64,000 nucleotides of DNA from Tardiphaga robiniae (GTDB lineage: Bacteria > Pseudomonadota > Alphaproteobacteria > Rhizobiales > Xanthobacteraceae): the NCBI RefSeq assembly GCF_013359755.1, contig NZ_JABMCJ010000077.1:62001-126000 (forward strand), in the 5' to 3' direction. Position 1 is the first letter of the stretch. Each line of letters opens with the position of its first letter. The notes beneath the pieces are model-generated. The model was not told the origin of the DNA. It saw only the letters and a program-made list of their open reading frames with translations, and searched no databases. Positions 8,611 through 20,600 of this stretch are shown here, piece after piece. Made by a program: the position numbers and the translations under genes.

Positions 8611-8638
8611 TGTTGTGCCTTCCCGGCTGTCGCAAAAA

Positions 8639-11600
8639 TCAGGCTGCGTTCGTCAATTGACGGGCCTGGCTTTCGAGCTGGACCAACACATGGTTGCTGG
8701 CATCGCTGCTGAGGTGGAAGTCTGCAGTCGAATACTGTCCGGCAAATGCGATGTTGGCCGTGTGAGCGCCATCCGTCACCGTCAGAACACCACCGGTGCC
8801 TTGAGCGTTTTCGGTGTAGTTCACCGAAGCCGTGCTCCCGAGGATGTCGGCGAGATCAATGGTGTCGTTGCCATCGAAGCCGGATACCAAGCCGCCGAAG
8901 TCGGCCGAATGATCGAGCACCAGCGTGCCTTCGGCCGTGCCATCGAATAGGATGTGCTCGTTGAACGCACCGCCGAGTTCGATGCTGGCATGGCCTGACA
9001 ACAGCGCTGAACCACTGCCGGTTACATTGCCATCGAAGTCCAGGTCGCCGCCGTTAGCCCACACCAGACCATTGTTGACGACATCACTGTGCACATTGAG
9101 CCCACCGGTGCCGGTTGCTTCCAGTGTGCCGCTGTTGATGACCGCGTTGTCGCCAGTATCGATGACGAGCGCATTGCTGCCGTCGGCAACGATCGTGCCT
9201 TCGTTGACCAGTGTGAGATGGCCATCGCCGAGCTGGCCCGCGCCGGAGATAGTGTTGTCGACATTGGTCAGCGTGACATCGTCGGCGCTGCCGAAGATGA
9301 CATTCGACGAACTATCGGACAGCGTTACCGTTCCGCCACCGAGCAGCGTGAGACCACGCTGCACGATCTCAAAGGCGGTTTCACCACCGGTCGAAGCGAG
9401 GTGGATGCTGCCGGTGTTGTCGAGCACACCGCTGAACGGCATCAGTGCACCATTGCTGAGTACGATATCGCCCGCATTGTGCGTGAGTGGGGTCTCGTTG
9501 AACAGGAAGTCGTCCGCGCTGAGCGACGCAGCACTGACGCCGTTCAAGGTGATCGTTTGACCATCGCCGAGCGTGATGATGGCGTTACCTGCCGCATCGG
9601 TGCCGAGATGCGCTTGAACGTCCGCGAAGCTCGAGAAGCCGGCGAAGCCGATCAGATCGATCTTATCGTGCACGGTATCGAAGTGGTGCACAACGTCGGT
9701 GCCGATCTTGTTGGCGAACACCAACGTGTCGTCCCCGCTCGACGCGGTGAGCGTATCGTCGCCCGACCAGGCAAAGATCGGCGCACCCTTGGCATAGGCT
9801 TCGACGTTGTCGGCGACATAGGCTGTGCCCGTGCTGCCGTCGGCGTTGGTCCAGGTTTCGGTAACGTGGAGAACCAGCGCGCCAGTGTAGCCGTCGGGCG
9901 ACGTGACCGAGAGCGACGACGGGTCGCTGGTCAGGATCGACCAGGTTCCGTCAGCGTTGTGCGTACCCTCGCTCAGAGTCCAGCCGGCGGCGAGACCGGC
10001 GATGGTGAGCGAGACCAAGCCGACGTGGTCGGTCGGAGCGGTCAGTGCGAGGTTGATAGCCTCGCCAGAGGTCCCGGCGGGAGCCGTGAACGTTATCCGC
10101 GAGGCGGCACTAACATTACCGGCAACGTCGACCGACTCAACGAAAACGGTACGGCCAGCGGTTCCGCTCGGAGCATAGCTGACGGAAAGAGCCGTTGTAG
10201 AAGTGAAATTACCAACAGGTGACGTCAGTGTTCCGGTGTCGGTTTCATAGAGATAGTGATCAATCCCCGATCCGCCTGTGTTGTCCGTCGCCGCATTCCA
10301 GAAGAAGCGATCGGTACCGCTCGTAGTGTATTGCAGTCCGGTCGGAGCATTCGGAGCGATCGCATCGACCTTGTAGCTGGCGTTGTCCGAAACCGTACCG
10401 AAGGTCAGCGTCGCGTCGTTTCCAGCCGCGTCGCGGATCGTGCCACTGTTCAAACTCAGCGCATTGGTGTTGATGCTGATGCCGTTGCTGTCGTTCTGAC
10501 CTGCCACGATCGTGTAGGTGAACACCAACGTCGAACTGCCGCTGCCCGATGCGTAGTTCGCCTGCACCGTGGCGCCGTTGATATTCAGCCCCAGTTGTGG
10601 CGTGCCGGTCACCGTCACAACCTCGCTCATGTTGACGGTGATGCTCACGACATCGCCGCCATTGAGATAGCCATTCTGGATACCGGTCGCGCTGGTGATG
10701 GCCTCGCCGCTCACCGTCGGCTTGGTCGTATCGATCGTCACGTCATTGGCACCGTTGGTGGACAATGCGCCGACATTACCTGCCACGTCCGTAATCGCAG
10801 CTCTCAGGTTGTAGGACGATCCGTTGGTCAGCGTCGGCGTCGTGATATCGACGAAGCCGGCGGTGATATTCGCGCCCGTTAACGTCACCGCACCGCCCAG
10901 TGCCGTGGTGTTGTTCGAGAGCTGCACCGTGTCGCCCGCGACAGCCCCTGTACCCGTCAGACTGACGTGCACCACAAGCTGCGTATCGTCGCTGAACGCG
11001 CCGTCCGCCAGGTTCGTGCTCTGGATATTACCGACATTGTCGATAACGCTAATGCTCGGCGCACTCGGCGCCGTGGTGTCTTCCGTCACCGTCAACGTGC
11101 CGCCCTGGGTGCCGGTGTTGCCGGCCTTGTCGACCAACTGCACAGTGAAGTTATGCGCACCATCATCAAGGGTTGTGAGGACGATATCCTTGACGCCGCC
11201 AGCACCGCCACCGGCGCTATTCCATTGGCTGCTGCCATTCAGATCGCCTGCCTGGACGGTGTAGCTGCCCACCACGGCGTTGCCGTGGTTGGTATCAATG
11301 ATCTGGATGACGTCTCCAACTGACATTGGGATACCGTTAAGATGCCCCACCGTGATGGTCGGCGTCGTAATCTTGGTGATGTTGTCGCTGTTGCTGGCAC
11401 CCGCGCTGTCGCTAGCGTCGGTCAGATCCAGCGTCGTTCCAGCCAGGCTGCTGGGGGCCGAGGTGTCGATCGTCAGTGTGTAGTTGGCGGAAGCAACACT
11501 GACGTGTCCCGCGATATCGGTCGCGGTCGCGGTGATGGTGGTGTGCGTGGTCGACGACAACGCATGCCCCGCATCCGGCGTAAAGGTCCACGCGCCGTTG

Positions 11601-14600
11601 GCGTCTGCCGTGGTGGTGCCGAGGACCGTGGCGCCGTCCTTGACCGTGACGGTCGAGAACGCCTGCGCCGTGCCGACGAAGGACGGCGTCGTATCGTTGG
11701 TGATGTTGTCACCGATCGCACCGCTATCGCTGGCGGCCGTGATACCGGTGATGACGGGAGCTCCTGGCAAGCCGTTCACCGTGACAGTAACGTCCTTGGT
11801 GACGACGCCGCCATGATGATCGTCGAGCGTCAGCGTGTAGGTTTCGTTGACACTTTGGCCGACGGCGAGACCCGCAATCTCGGAATCCTTGACCACGAAG
11901 GTCCAATTCACCTGGTCGGTGGCCTCGTCGACCGTCGCGGTCATGTAGCCGTAGGGGTTCACGGTCTTGCTCGCCACCGACACCGTATGCGTGTTGTCGG
12001 TCAGATCGACGTCGCTGAAGCTGATCGACCCCTGCGCGACTTCGGCCCGCACCAGCGAGACGCTGTCGATGCGCAGGTCCTGGTTCTTCGCGTCGAAAGC
12101 AAAGGTCAGCGCGTCGGAGTTGCCATCACCCGTGACCAGATAGGTATAGGGCGAACCAACGCCGCTATCGGTGTTGGTATTCTGGATGCCGCTCAACGAG
12201 ATGATCTGCGAGCCGGCCCACGAGACCTTCAGCGTCGAATCCGGGCTCAGCCCATAGGCTCCCGCATAGTCGAACGCCAGCAGATAGTGCTGACCGGCGA
12301 CGGTGCTGATCGACTGCGAAATCGTCGCGATGCCTTCTCTGGTTGCAGGGTTGGTGCCATAGACGTCGAAATTCCAAGTGTTGCCGCTGGCAAAATTGAA
12401 CGTGCTGTCAGCCTGCGCGTAAGTATTGGGCTGCGCCACCACCGTCCAGCCGCTGGTATTGCCGGTATCGAATCCGCCATTCGTCAGCAGATTGCCCGTC
12501 GGCAGGGTCGATTGCGCCACGACCCCCGTGGCGGTGCCCGATCCGAACACCGGGGCGTCGTTGACGCCGGTCAGCGTCACCGTGACTTCCTTGATGGACG
12601 TGTTGGCGTGGTCGTCGGTAACCGCGACTTCATAGGTCTGGGTTACCGTCTGTCCGGCCGCGAGGGACTGCAGGGCGCTGTTGCTGGCCGAGAAGTGCCA
12701 GCCGATCGAGTCGGTGCCACTCGTTTCCGTTACGCTATCGAGGCTGAACGTGCCGAGATAGGCCGTCCCTGCAGAGTTGAGCGCGCTGCCCTGCGTGAAG
12801 CTGGCCGTATGGGTGTCGGCAGCCTCGTCGGTGAAGTGCAGCACACCAGACGCGGTCTGCGTTGTGTTGGCGGTGAACTTCGTCACCGAAACGTCGTCGA
12901 GGCGCATCGACGTATAGTTGGGATCGTTGCCGATGAAGGTCAGCGTGTCGTTGCCGGTCCCGGTCACCGTGACCTTGTATTCCTTCCAGCCCCCGGTTCC
13001 ATCGCTGGCAGCGGCGATCGTATTGCCGTTCCACTGCACGTAGAGCGTCGCAGTGGTCGAATATTCCAGGACCCAGAAGTCGAGGAGATAGCTTGTGCCG
13101 GCAGTGGTCGGGATCGCGGTCTGGCTGAAGCTTTCATTGCCGCCGTATTCGACCATCCCCAGGAAGCCCGAGCTTGTGTGGTTTGCATACCAAGCCGGGC
13201 TCCAGAAGCCGCCGGAACTGGATGGCGTCCAGTTCGCGGCAAAGGAGTTGGCATAGTCATAGTTTTCGAAGTTGCCGTTCTGGATAAGGGTCGCGCCCTG
13301 TGTTGTTCCGGCATCCTCAACCACGCCGCCTGCCACATCGCTGGTCGTAAAGGCCGGTGCGTTGTTGCCGCCGATCACGGCCTGCGTGATCGCGACGGTA
13401 GCGGTCGTGTCGTTGTAGTTCTGCGCGTCCTTGTAGGTAACGTAGGCCGAGATCTGGTGGCTGACATCGGCCGAAACAAGCGTGTAAGTCGACGAAGAGC
13501 CGCTTGAGAATTCGGTTCCATCGCGGAGCCAGTGATAGACAATATTAGACTCTGCGCCATCCGGATCGGTGCCGAGCGTTGCCTTCAGAACGTCGCCAAC
13601 TTTCGGCGCGGTCAGAGTTTGCGTGAAGTCGACCAAGGTCAGCGACGCAATGTCGTCGACCGGCGTGATGTCGAGCGTTGCCGAGCCAGCGACAGGCAGC
13701 GAGCCGTCGGTCACGGTGTAGGAGAACGACACGCTGGTGTCGTCGTTGGCCGCCGGGGTGTAGGTCCAGGTGCCATTGCCGTTGTCGACCAGCGAACCCA
13801 GGCCGGAGTTGATCTGCACGTTGGTGACGTTCAGCGTGTCGTGGTCGATGTCGACAGCGTTAGCCAGCAGCTGCGCCTTGGTGATGATATGCGCACCGCT
13901 GTCTTCGGCAATCGCGGTGAGCATCACTGGCGTGGTCGTCGGCGCATCGTTCACCGGCGTGATGTCGAGCGTCGCCGAACCGGCGGCTGTCAGCGCGCCA
14001 TCGGTCACGGTGTAGGAGAATGACACATTGGTGTCGTCGTTGGCTGCCGGCGTATAGGTCCAGGTGCCATTGCCGTTGTTGACCAGCGAACCCGTGCCGG
14101 ACACGATCTGGAGGTTGGTCGCGGTCAGCGACGGGCCATCGACGTCTGTCGCGTGAGACAGCAGTTCGGCCTGGGTGATGAGACGCGCCCCGCTGTCCTC
14201 GGCTATCGCCGTCAACGTCACGGCCGTCGTGGTCGGCGCGTCATCAACACCGGTGAGGTGAACCGTCAGGTACTGCGCGACATCGCCGCCGTTACCGTCG
14301 GTCGCGACATACTTGAAGACGTCGGTCTTCTGGACGCCGTCCGCCAGCGCATCGAAGGCGGCATTCGCCGTATAGGTGTAGCTGCCGTCCGAATGCATCA
14401 CGAGATCGCCGTAGATGCCATGCGACGTCACATTGCCGCCCGGAGCGATGGCGATGGGACTTTCATCGGTCGGGACGCCGTTCGCCGCCCGGATGGTCTT
14501 GACGCTGAGCGTGTCGCCATCGACGTCGTGATCGTTGCTCAGGATATTGCCGGTCGTGCTTAGCAGCCCGGCGTCCGTGCCTGCCGTTTCGGTGAGCGTC

Positions 14601-17600
14601 GCATCGTCCGCCGTCAGCACCGGCGCATCGTTCACAGGATTGACCGTCACTGCGATCGTGCCAGTCGAAGTCGCGGTATCGGTTACGAGACCCGTGGTGA
14701 GCGTGGCGTGATCGACGACCGTCACACTTACACCGAGGTTGAACGTACCGTCGTAATTGGTGGGTGTCGTTGCGGTGAGGTGCGCGAGGTCGATCCCGGC
14801 AGGATTGTCGATGACCCAAACGCCGCCCTGCAGCGAACCCTGATTGAAGGTCGTCCCGGCGGGATAGCCGCTGAGTTCGATATGGGTGGCCTTCTCCGAA
14901 CCGTCGGTATCGCCCAAGGCAATGTGGATGGCAAAGGCGTTGTCTTCGTTGCCGCCCGAGGCCGTTAGCACCGCACTATCCGCGACCGGGCGAATATCGA
15001 CCGTGACGGTGGCCTGGGTCGTCAGAGTTCCATCATTCACCTGGTAGGTCAGGACCACGGTTCCGCTGGCATTCGCAGACGGCCTGACAGTGAGGTTGCC
15101 GTTTGACTCCAGGCTGGCCGAGTCGAACGGGCCTTGGAAGCCACCGAGGCCGCCGGTCAAATGCAGGACATTGCCGTCGGGATCGGTATCGTTGGCAAGG
15201 ACGTTGAACGTCACGTTGTGATCTTCGTCCGTGACGTAGACGTCGTTCTGCGGCGTCGGCGCATCGTTGGCGCCGTGGATGGTGACCGTCACCACTTGCG
15301 GCGTGCCATCCGCCGTCTTGACCGTAAAGGTGTCGGTCAAGATCCCACCAGCGCCGAGCGCCTGAACTGTCGGATTGGCGTTGTTGAGCGTATAGGTCCA
15401 TACGCCCCCAGCGGTCAGCGCATAGGTGCCGTAACCACCCGTTGTGGCCGCCCCCGCCGCGACCGCCTGGAACGTATTCGGCGTGTTGTCGACGTCCGTA
15501 TCCGTCAGCGTGCCGGTCGCCGTCGGCGTGCCAGCCGTCGCATTGCTGACACCGCCGGCCTCGATCACACTTCCGGAGGTGGTGCCGGAGATCACTGCGG
15601 CATCGTTGGTGCCATTGATGGTCACGGTCACCACCTGCGACGTGCCATCCGCCGTCTTGACCGTGAAGGTATCGGTCAGCGTGTTACCGGAGTTCAGCGC
15701 CTGAACCGCAGGATTGCTGTCGTTGAGCGTGTAGGTCCACACCCCGCCGGCAGTCATCGTATAAGTGCCGTAACCATTGGTCGTACCGGTCGCGGACGAC
15801 ACTGCCTGGAAGGTGTTCGGCGTGTTGTCGACATCGGTGTCGGTCAGCGTGCCCGTCGCGGTGGGCGTGCCAGCCGTCGCATTGCTGACACCGCCGGCCT
15901 CGATCACACCGCCAGTGGTCGTACCCGAAATCACCGCAGCATCGTTAGTGCCGTTGATAGTCACGGTCACCGCCTGCGACGTGCCATCCACCGTCTGCGC
16001 GGTGAACGTGTCTGTCAGCGTCTGGCCGACATTGAGCGCCTGCACCGCGGCGTTGGCGTTGTTCAGCGTGAAGGTCCACACCCCGCCTGCGGTCATCGTA
16101 TAGGTGCCGTAACCGTTGGTCGTACCGGTCGCCACCGATACAGCCGTGAAGGTGTTCGGCGTATTGTCGACATCGGTGTCAGTCAGCGTGCCTGTCGCGG
16201 TAGGTGTGCCGGTTACTGCGTTACTGACACCTCCGGCCTCGGTCACCGAGCCCGTCGTCGTGCCCGAGATCACCGCGGCATCGTTGGCGCCGTTGATGGT
16301 GATCACAAGTTGGGCGGTATCGGTTAGATTGCTCGGATCCTTCACCGTGTAGGTGAAAGTATCGGTCAGCGTTCCACCGACATTCAGTGCCTGGACGGTG
16401 CCGTTGTTATCGTTGAGAACATAGGTGTAGCTGCCGTTAGCATTCAGCGTCAGCGTGCCATAAGTGCCCAGCAGCGACGAACCAACCGTGCCGGACGTGC
16501 CGCTGCCAGCCTCCGTGCCGGTGCGAATGGACGAAACGACCAGCGATGCGCTGGCAGTCTCCGCATCAGTGTCGTTGCTCAGCACATTGCCGGTAGCGTT
16601 GCTGCCGCTGGTGCCGTTAGCCACGCCGCCCTTTTCGGTCGCCGTGCCGGTGTCGTTCACCGCCAGCGGTGCGTCGTTGACGGCAATGACGTGGACGACA
16701 GCCGTTCCGGTGTTGGAATTGTCGTGTCCGTCATTGACGGTGATCTGGAACGAGCGATCCGTCGTGGATGGATTCTCGCTGGTGCTGGCGTATTTCACCG
16801 CCTCGATGGCCAGCTCATAGGCCGCCTTGGTCGCGGCCCCGCTGAAGGTAATGGTGATTGCGCCAGCGGATTCCGCCACCAGGTAGGACACACCGTTCAC
16901 GGTGCCGGTCGAACCGTTCGACAGAGCCGTGCTGTTGATCCAGAGCTGATCACCGGCCTGCTTGTTGGTCAGGACAACCGTGGCCGACGCCATGTTTGCA
17001 TCGTCGACGTCGGACAGCGTCGCGTTGCTGATAATCGCGACCGCCGAGCCGTTCTCGGTGAAAGTCGGCTCGTTGCTGTAGGAGATATTGACGTTATCGA
17101 GATAGACGTAATCGTTGTCGCCAAGCCCACCCGACGCCACAAAGCGAATCGTCGTTGTGCTCGAACGGTAGGCTGAGAGATCGATGCTGGCGCTCAAGAA
17201 GCCATTGTCATCGAAGTTTCCACCACCGATCACAGCAATCTGCGTGAAGTTCACGCCATCGGTCGAGACCTGCACGAAAACCTGGTCACTCGAACTATCG
17301 AGATCAACGCGCCGATAGTCGAAGGTCAGCGTGGCCGACGACGTCCCGCTGAGATCGACCGTGCGTTGCAAGGATGAATTTGAACCGTCGCTATCACCCA
17401 GTCGAACGTAAGAGTTACCGCCGCTGGATGAAATTCGGATGTCGCCGTTGCTTGATGAGTTGTTGTCACCGACTTCGGTCCAGTTGGTGGTCCACAGGTT
17501 CGGGCTGCCGGTCGAGCCGGTATAGCCACCGCTCTGGAAACCGTCGCCGATGTCGTCGCTGATACCATTCGTCACGGTCAGCACAGGCACGTCATTGGTG

Positions 17601-20600
17601 CCGGCGATCTTGATCGTCACGCTGGTCAGCGTGCCGTCCGCTGCGCTCACAGAGAACGTGTCGGTATAGATCTGGCCGACCTGGAATTCGTCATGGGCGG
17701 TGCTGGCCGTGTAGGTCCACGCGCCCGTCGAGGTGATGGAGAACTTGCCATAGGTGCCCGAAACATTGTTCTGGGCAACAAAGGTCGCAGGGTTGTCGAC
17801 GTCAGTGATCGTCAGCGAGCCGGTGGCGCTGATGGACGCAGCCGAATTGGTCTCGGTGAGGTTCACGGTTGCGGAAGACACAACTGCAGCGTCGTTGGCG
17901 CCGTTGATGGTGACGTCGATCTGCTTCGACGTACCGTCTGCCGTTGTGACGGTGATCAGGTCGTGAAGCGTGCCGCCGTTGTTCAGGCCCTGAACCGTGC
18001 TGTTGGCGTTGTTCAGGTTATAGGTCCAGGCGCCGTCGGCACCGATCGAGAAAGTGCCGTAGCTGGTCGTGACATTGCTCTGCACCGTGAAGGTCGCAGC
18101 ATTGTCCACATCGGTCGCGTTGAGATCGCCGGTCGCGGTCGGGATTCCGGGCGTAGCGTTGGCAACGCCGCTCGCTTCCGTCACCGAGCTGGTGACGTTA
18201 CCGGTGATGACAGCCGCGTCGTTGGCGCCATTGATCGTGATCACGAGCTGGGCTGTGTCGGTAAGACCACCCGCATCGCGCACCGTATAGGTGAAGGTTT
18301 CGGTGACAGACTGACCGACGTTCAGAGCCTGGACCGTGCTGTTCGTTTCCGTGACCGTGTAGGTGTAGCTGCCGTCGGAATTGAGCTTGAGGCTGCCATA
18401 CTGGCCAGCCAGTGACGAACCGACTGTACCTGCGGTACCCGTACCGGCTTCCCCGCCGGTGCGAACGGCGGAAATGACCAGCGAGGACGTCGTGTTGTCG
18501 ACATCGCCGTCGTTGGTCCGCACATTGCCCGTCGCAGTGACACCGCCGCTGCCGTTGCTGACGCCGCCCTTTTCGGTGGCGCTGCCCGTATCGTCGGTCG
18601 CCACCGGTGCATCATTGGCACCGTTGACGGTGATCGTGAGCTGGGCGGTGTCGGTCGCACCGCTCGGATCCCGGACCGTATAGGTGAAAGTATCGGTGAT
18701 GGTGCCATTGACGTTCAGTGCCTGCACCTGCGCATCGGTCTCGTCGATGACATAGGTGTAGGTCCCGTTGGCATTGAGCACCAGCGAGCCATGCGCGCCG
18801 GTCAGAGTCGAACCGACGGTCCCGGTGCTGCCGGCGGTGCCGACGCGCACGCCGGAAACCACCAGCGAGGTCTGGAGATCATCGACATCGCTGTCGTTGC
18901 TCAGCACATTGCCGGTGGCATTGCTGCCGCCGGTGGCATTGGCAACGCCGCCCTTCTCCGTAGCCGAGCCCGTGTCGTTGATGGCAGCCGGTGCATCGTT
19001 CACCGGCGTGACATGGATGGTGACAGTCGACGTATCGGACAACGCCGGGCCACTGCCGTCATTGCCACCGTCGTTGAAGGTGACGGTCGCCGTGCGATCC
19101 GCACCCGTCGGGTTCTCAGAGGTCGACTGATAGGCGAGAGCCTTCAGCACCGTTTCGACATTGCCGTCGGTGGCGCCAGCCGCGAGGCTGATCGTCATGT
19201 TTGCAGTGCCGTAACCGCTCACGGTTCCGACCACGGTGAAACCAACCCAGATGACATTGCCGACCAACGAGACGCCGCTACTACCGGCGAATACCAGCTG
19301 GTCGCCGCTGACCGCGGTCGCACCGAGCGAGGCGGTGATCGAACCGCCCACGAAGCTCGACGGACTATCCGGATCGGTGACCGACGCGTTCGGCATCAGC
19401 TTCAGCGCGTTGCCGTTCTCCGTATAGCTAATCGAATTCGTGTCCGGCGCCAGCACGGGCGCCTCGTTCACATTGGTGACGGTGACGTTGATCGTTTGAA
19501 CGGCCGTACCGCCATTGCCGTCCGACACGCGGACGTCGACCTCGTAAGTGTTGTTGTTATTGGTGCCACCGACATCGGTCGGATTCTCGTAATCGGGCGC
19601 TGCGTTGAAGCTGAGCGCTCCGGTGACCGGATTGATCGTGAACTTCGCGAAGTCGGTGCCTGCGGTCTGCACAATCGAGTAAGTCGGCGTGCCACCGTCA
19701 GGATCTGTGGACGTTACGGTGGTCACTCCTGTGGTGTTCTCCGCCACCGAAACCGAGCGCTCGGAACCGCCAGCGATCACCGGCACGTCGTTGACCGGAG
19801 TGACATGAATGGTCACCGTCGAGGTGTCGGACAATGGGCCGCCGCTTCCGTCATGGCCGCCATCGTTGAAGGTGACGGTCGCCGTGCGGTCTACGCCTGT
19901 CGGATTGTCGGAGCTCGAATAGAACGCCAGGCTGCGCACGACAGTCTGCACATCAGCCACATCGGCATTCGAATTCAGGGTGATGGTGACGGACGTACCG
20001 CCGAAGCCGCCGGCCGAAATCGTGCCGATCGTCGTCCAGCCGCCGAAGCCGTTGGAAACCTGCACATTGCTGCCCTGCAGGCGGACGCTGCTGTTGTCGG
20101 CAATCTGCAGCTGGTCGCCGGCAACGGTGTTGCCGAGCGTAACGGAGATGAAGCCGCCATTGAGCGAGGTCGGGTTGTCCGGATCGGTGATCACTGCGTT
20201 CGACAGCAGCTTCAGATCGTTACCGTTCTCGATATACGAAACTTCACGCGTTTCCGGCGTGATCACGGGCGCATCGTTCACCGGGTTGATGGTAATGGCG
20301 ATCGTATCGGTGTCGCTCTTGGCGCCTCCCACGCCATTGTTACCGTTGTCGTTGGTCACGATCGTTAGCGTATCAGCGCCGTTGTAGTTGTTGGACGGCA
20401 GATAGCTCAGGCCGTTCAGCGCGGAATTGATTGCCGCAACCGTGCCTGTGACGGTTACATTGCCCGTGCCATTTCCGGTCACGGTGAGACCGCTCAGACC
20501 CGACAACGTCAGATTGCCGTGCAGCACCGACAGCGTGACGGTTTCGTTGCCACCGTTGTGATCGGCATCCGCGATCGAGATCGCGTTGCTATTGCCGGAA

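Noticed and set aside
11342-13507. Long plus-strand open frame (721 codons) opposite the adhesin
   Set aside because: It lies antisense to a well-supported repeat protein. Its translation is Arg/Gly/Val-rich without family resemblance. Such frames arise from codon bias in GC-rich genes.
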